DNA from: Diplonema papillatum
Taxonomy: Eukaryota > Euglenozoa > Diplonemea > Diplonemida > Diplonemidae
Direction: 5' to 3'
Assembly (NCBI GenBank): GCA_030068145.1
Contig: JAPJBO010000345.1
Location: 124,001-188,000, forward strand
Length of the DNA: 64,000 nt
In this document: piece after piece, positions 59,134 through 64,000 of the stretch
Position numbering within the stretch: position 1 is the first letter of the stretch
Layout: each line of letters opens with the position of its first letter
Notes under the pieces: generated by a model
Databases searched by the model: none
What the model was told of the DNA's origin: nothing
What the model saw: the letters and a program-made list of their open reading frames with translations, nothing else
Made by a program: the position numbers and the translations under genes

Positions 59134-59214
59134 GCAATGTGAATAGCCTCTATTCGAGCCAACCCGGCTTTTGATGTTGCGAAAGTGTATAGTTCCATCT
59201 GGTCCAGACGAAAA

Positions 59215-59312
59215 TATCGGGGAGTATCGGGGAGTTTCGGGGAGTTTCGGGGAATTTCGGGGAGTTTCGGGGAAATTCGGGGAAATTCGGGGAGTTTCGG
59301 GGTATTTCCTTC
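59215..59312. repeat. 10-bp tandem repeat (TCGGGGAGTT)
   Basis: About nine copies of TCGGGGAGTT/TCGGGGAAAT in a row. Length-variable simple repeat. Confidence 0.9.
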
Positions 59313-59319
59313 GTGGCGA

Positions 59320-59800
59320 CCACTTTCCCTGCAGCCGGCCTTGGCGAAGGCGGGGAGGGGGCTACGCTATTATGGCCCTACCTTGCGCAGAGCGGTCCCG
59401 TGTTTGGCTATGCCCCGAAGACGAAGATGGAGGCTGAGAAGGAAGGACAGACTGGGAGGTACAGGTTGGCACGGTTTGACACACACAGGTAGCGACAGGA
59501 TCCGCTGCGGCAAGGAGAGCAGGAACTGTTCCACCAGAGCACCAGAGGTACAGAGACAATGCTCGTGCGTTTCTTTTTCTCTCTTGTTCCGTTTCAGCAA
59601 AGATCTCCTTCATTGGCCGCCTGGCATTGTTTGCACTACAAGACGCATTTCATTCGCTCTTCTTGATTCCTTGCAGTGGCTTACTTGCAGCTAAGTCGAC
59701 TCGACAGCTTGAGAGAGACAGCATGACGATGGTGGCAATGAGGATTGAACCCGAGACAGGAAACGAATACAATTTGTGTTGCAATCACTACCAAATGCAA
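59320..59800. other. No gene recognised
   Basis: Unique-looking sequence between two repeat arrays; ORFs are short and unbiased. Confidence 0.5.
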
Positions 59801-59807
59801 ATTAGTG

Positions 59808-60095
59808 ACCAACTGGGAAAGAAGTTGCAAATGAGTGATGTATCGGGAAAGAAGTTGTAAATGAGTGATGTATCGGGAAAGAAGTTGCAAATGAGTGATG
59901 TATCGGGGAAAAAGTTTAAATGAGTGATGTATTGGGAAGAAGTTGCAGGTGGGTGATGTTTCGGGAAAGAAGTTGTAAATGAGTGATGTATTGGGAAAGA
60001 AGTTGACCGTGTGTGATGTATTGGGAAAGAAGTTGCGAATGAGTGATGTATTGGGAAAAAGGATGCGAATGAGTGATGTATAGGGAATCCACCCC
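59808..60095. repeat. ~30-bp tandem array (GGGAAAGAAGTTGCAAATGA)
   Basis: About nine copies of GGGAAAGAAGTTGCAAATGA followed by GTGATGTAT(C/T). The unit length is close to those of the MULE termini and the 60.6-kb array, but no inverted partner is seen. Confidence 0.85.
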
Positions 60096-60224
60096 AACTT
60101 TTTTTCAGAGTTGAAGTGGCAGCGGTTACACTTGGCACATGGCTGCATGATGGCAGGAGAAATGGCACCTGCCATGCGCCCTGGCGGCTCGCCGGCAATT
60201 CCAGTCTCTCTCTCAGCAGTGTGA

Positions 60225-60305
60225 GACTTAGCTATAGCTAGCTGATAGCTAGCTATAGCTAGCTAGCTATAGCTGAAAATAGCTAAAATAGCTAAAATAG
60301 CTGAC
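60225..60305. repeat. AGCTATAGCT simple repeat
   Basis: Interlocked AGCTAGCTATAGCT palindromes followed by AAAATAGCT repeats. Confidence 0.85.
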
Positions 60306-60553
60306 TGAGCATTTTCAACGGAAATGTCACTATTCCGACTATTTTCTCGGATTTTGTGCCGTTTTCCACAGTTTACCGGGATTTTTCAGGCAGATGATCA
60401 GCATGAGGTTCACCGTGCTACCCCCCCCCCAGGGGTGGCCCTAAGCGGCCAGATTGCGGAGTCGTTGGCAGAATCTGACCTGACCCCCCCCCCCCCCCCC
60501 CCCTATACAGGCTATTTTCACTGTGGAGGGGGGACGCTACCTGTCACTCTCTA

Positions 60554-62061
60554 AGGTGGTCACCGGGGTAAACACCATTCTCACACTTTTTCAACAATTC
60601 TTACCATTCTCACACGGTTGCAACAAATGCTACCTTTCTCACACAGTCGCAACAAATGCTACCATTCTCACACAGTCGCAACAAATGCTACCATTCTCAC
60701 ACAGTCGCAACAAATGCTACCATTCTCACACAGTCCAAACAATTTCTTACCATTCTCACACAGTCGCAACAAATGCTACCATTCTCACACAGTCCAAACA
60801 ATTTCTTACCATTCTCACACAGTCGCAACAAAATGCTACCATTCTCACACAGTCGCAACAAATGCTACCATTCTCACACAGTCGCGTGTACACACAAAAT
60901 GATTAGAAAGCTACAGGGCAGTGTGAGGTTTAGCTACAAGAAGCTATAGCTAGCTACAGCGTAGCTTTTGTAGCCTTTTGTAGCCTTTTGTAGCTCTTTT
61001 TTTGGGGGGGTTCCCAGCCCATTCAGGATACTTTTCGCCCCAAAGTTCTTCAGTTTCGAAGTTTTCTGGGCATATTTTGGCGTGTTTCCTGGCACCTGCT
61101 TGCCCTGTTCACTGAGGCCTCACTGCCGGGCCCGCTGCAGCCTACCGAGCCTCAGTGAGGGTCGGTGAGGCTGCAACCACGCAGGCGGCGAGGGTGATGC
61201 AGCAGGGAAGCCTGGGGCGCCAGAGTCACGACGGTTCCATGAAGCGAAGCCAATCAGGACCCCAACCGCAGAGCGAAGAGCGCTCGAGACAGTGTGGGCC
61301 CGGAGCCCCGGCTGGAGCTCTCATTGCACTCCAGAGCCCCGGGCTGAGTCAGGTATTTGGCCGGTACCACCACTTACCAACACTTGGGCAGATGCTGCAG
61401 TGTGGACTGCCGAAGCCACCGTTTAGACCAGTCACTCCCCGTCGGACGGGGCCCCCCAAAAAGCCTCTCGGGGCCTCCTGGGGATTCGCCACAAGAACGC
61501 ACTCACCCACCCTTTGGAAGATAGTGGAGACCATTCCTCAGTCCGGAGGCTTCCGGGTAGGGAGAGGCACAGAGAAGCAGCTCCACCGTGACGGCGGCAA
61601 TCAACCGGAAAAAAGGCCGATTCACATGCTGCTCGCCTTCGACCTGGCGCGCGCTTTCGACGGGCAGCACGCTTCCGGCAGGCGGGACTCCCGGGAAGAG
61701 CACGCCGCTCAGCACGAATCAACCCCGACTACTTTACGCGTATTCCCCGGGTGAGAATGCCCAAACTTGACACATTGCAATTCAAGTCACTTTGGCCCTT
61801 TGGAAAGTTTGGGGTCTTATAATCTTAGGATTTGAGTGGCGTCGGTTCAAACCCGCCTCTCTGGTCTTTGGTATTTGTTGCGACTGTGTGAGAATGGTAG
61901 CATTTGTTGCGACTGTGTGAGAATGGTAACATTTGTTGGAGCTTGTGTGAGAATGGTAAAATTTGTTGCGACCGTTTGAGAATGGTAAGGTTTGTTGAAA
62001 CTTGTGTGAGAATGGTAAAAATTTGTTTGTGTGAGAATGGTATTTGCCCCGTGGTCACCAC
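60554..62061. mobile_element. Element with inverted 29-bp tandem-repeat ends
   Basis: The left array, about 60575-60890, has at least ten copies of CATTCTCACACAGTCGCAAC then AAATGCTAC. The right array, about 61868-62045, has the same unit in reverse complement. Outside both, related sequences GTGGTCACCGGGG and CCCCGTGGTCACCAC extend the inverted ends. The interior is about 970 bp. The architecture parallels the MULE at 55 kb, but no transposase is visible. Confidence 0.68.
61330..61710 (+). pseudogene. Reverse transcriptase fragment of another LINE clade
   Basis: The plus frame reads LWKIVETIPQSGGFRVGRGT then EKQLHRD, followed by PIHMLLAFDLARAFDGQH. The 'QSGFRxGRxT...QL' and 'LAFDLARAFD' boxes are the central RT motifs of I/jockey-type LINEs, distinct from the 'HGFRPKH' type of LINE1-4. 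Only these boxes survive. Confidence 0.55.
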
Positions 62062-62399
62062 GGTGGCTGGTCAGAAAAAAAAAATTTTTTTTTTGGCCCA
62101 AATACCCCAAAAACCACACTTTGAAAATTTTTTGTGGGCCCACTTTTGCCAGGAAATTTTGACCATTTCACCTTGGAGAATTCGACCACCCAGCCTCCAA
62201 GGCAACTGCACTGTAGAAGGGGGGGGGGGGGGGGTCCCTTGCAAAGTCGTTGGGGGCCCTCAGGGTAGTGTCAGCACTGCCCCCCCCCCTTCATCGGGCT
62301 TCCCCCCTGTAGACTACTGCACAGTAGGACTGGACCTGGGTCTGGCTTGCTGCACTCTGGCAGTCACTGCTAACAATGCTGGTAGACTTGTATCGTAGT

Positions 62400-64000
62400 G
62401 CCTGGGGGGAAACCCGACGCACCACAAACAATCCTTTTCATTTCCGGGTCCATTTCTCGCATCGGAGCTGATCGCGAGCAGGAATTCGAAAAAAGTCTGC
62501 CACGTGGAGTCACGGTGGACCAGCCAAGAAATGTCACCAGCCAGGGATCGATTCCTGTCCTTCCCACTGCAAACCTGTGGTTTCCACGCCCGGTGCCTGC
62601 ATCTTGTAAGGGCCCCCGAACCACGCACATACTGGATGGTCCCTGGTCTATTTTTCACGGATCTCTTCATCAGAGCTCATCGCGAGCAAAAAGTCGTCGA
62701 AAAAGGTCTGCTGCGTGAACCAGTAACATAATGCCACCACCAGGGGATCGATACCCGTCCTGCTCAATGCACACCGGGTGGTTTCCAAGCCCGGTGCTCT
62801 GCATCTTGTAAGAACCCACGGACCACGCACATACTGGATGGTCCCTGGTCTATTTTTCACGGATCTCTTCATCGAAGCTGATCGCGAGCAAAAAGTCGTC
62901 GAAAAAGGTCTGCTGCGTGAACCAGCAACATAATGCCACCACCAGGGGATCGATACCCGTCCTGCTCAATGCACACCGGGTGGTTTCTACGCCCGGTGCT
63001 CTGCATCCTATAAGAACCCACGGACCACGCACGTAGTGTTTGATTCCCGGGTCTATTTCTCACGGATCTCTTCATCGAAGCTGATCGCGAGCAAAAAGTC
63101 GTCGAAAAAGGTCTGCTGCGTGAACCAGCAACATAATGCCACCACCAGGGGATCGATACCCGTCCTGCTCAATGCACACCGGGTGGTCTCCAAGCCCGGT
63201 GCTCTGCATCCTGTAAGAACCCACGGACCACGCACGTAGTGTTTGATTCCCGGGTCTATTTTTCACGGATCTCTTCATCGAAGCTGATCGCGAGCAAAAC
63301 TTTGTCGACAAAGGTCTGCTACGCGGACCAGCAACAGAATGCCACCAGCCAGGGGATCGATACCGTCCGTGTTCAATGCACACCTGATCAGGCTGGTGGT
63401 TTCTCCGCCCGGTGCCCTGCAAATTGTAAAAACTACTGACCACGCACATAGTTTTCTGTCTCCGGGTCTATTTTTCACGGATCTCTTCATCGGAGCTGTT
63501 CGCAAGCAAAAATTCGTCGGAAAAGGTCTGCTACGTGGACCAGCGGGAAAATGTCGCCAACCAGGGGATCGAATCCCGTTCTTCCCAGTGCACACCGGTG
63601 GTTTCCACGCCCGGTGCCCTGCATCTTGCACGGACCCACGAACAATGCACATACTTTTTCGTTTCCGGGTCTATTTTTCACAGTTCTTTTCATCGGAGCT
63701 GATTGCGAGCAAAAATTCGTCGAAAAAGGTCAGCTACATGGACCAGCGGGAAAAAGTTACCAACCAGGGGGTCGATACCCGTCTTGCTCGATGCCCACCT
63801 GGTGGTTTCCACACCCGGTGCCCTGCATCATGCACGGACCCACGAACCACGCGCATACTTTTTCGTTTTCGGGTCTATTTTTCACGGATCTCTTCATTGC
63901 AGCTGATCGCGAGCTAAAATTCGTCGAAAAAGGCCTGCCGCGTGGTCCGGCGGGAAAATGCCACCACCCAGGGGATCGATTCCCGTCCTTCTCAATCCAC
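62400..64000. repeat. 203-bp satellite, about eight copies, running out of the window
   Basis: The phrase CTATTTTTCACGGATCTCTT recurs every 202-203 bp (for example from 62648, 62850, 63053 as a variant, and 63256). Each unit carries a GGATCGATACCCG-like box and a CACACCGGGTGGTTTC segment. Central copies are nearly identical; the outer ones diverge, as expected of an array homogenised in the middle. Confidence 0.88.

Noticed and set aside
60575..60890. CRISPR-like array (29-bp repeat)
   Set aside because: The units are contiguous with no unique spacers, have an inverted counterpart at 62 kb, and the context is eukaryotic.

Overview
The window looks like nuclear DNA from a unicellular eukaryote with a repeat-rich genome. 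The host genes have GT-AG introns, GC-rich third codon positions, long minus-strand exons and very large introns filled with mobile elements. The lineage cannot be fixed by eye. A TmcB-like PAS sensor, a polycystin/REJ-like surface protein and LINEs with a C/H-rich tail would fit a chromerid- or dinoflagellate-like alveolate, but this is only a guess. All splice models here were joined by hand from splice signals, intron phase and domain continuity; there is no transcript evidence.

Four host genes are visible, all on the minus strand. (1) 6080 to beyond base 1: a secreted polycystin-1/REJ-like giant, with a signal peptide and C-type lectin exon, a 388-bp intron, then one exon of at least 4.9 kb that leaves the window. 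(2) 45441 to about 9300: a TmcB-like multi-membrane sensor with a PAS domain, about 1,990 codons in nine exons over 36 kb. Every intron phase matches. (3) 48073-47096: DIM1 18S rRNA dimethyltransferase in one exon, with two decayed copies of its 3' end beside it. (4) 59133 to 49042: an IQ/EF-hand protein whose two exons are separated by a 9.45-kb intron.

Nearly everything else is mobile DNA inside those introns. Sensor intron 6 (10756-21597) holds a piggyBac relic split by a Crypton-like tyrosine recombinase element, then a TIR element carrying LINE1. LINE1 has an N-terminal OTU protease and the layout of a twin-primed insertion. Intron 4 holds a 137-bp tandem repeat and is bounded by a near-perfect 17-bp direct repeat. 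Intron 3 holds LINE2, which is bounded by 22-bp terminal inverted repeats and has a recognisable empty site elsewhere in the window. Intron 2 holds a long-armed foldback element, a SAP-like acidic ORF and nested GC-rich hairpins. Intron 1 holds 5'-truncated LINE3. The EF-hand intron holds a second foldback element and LINE4, which is split by a 5.5-kb TIR element containing a truncated LINE2 copy, a hAT transposase and a MULE.

The last 5 kb (59.2-64 kb) is mostly tandem repeats: short arrays, an element whose inverted ends are 29-bp tandem repeats around an RT fragment, and a 203-bp satellite that runs out of the window.
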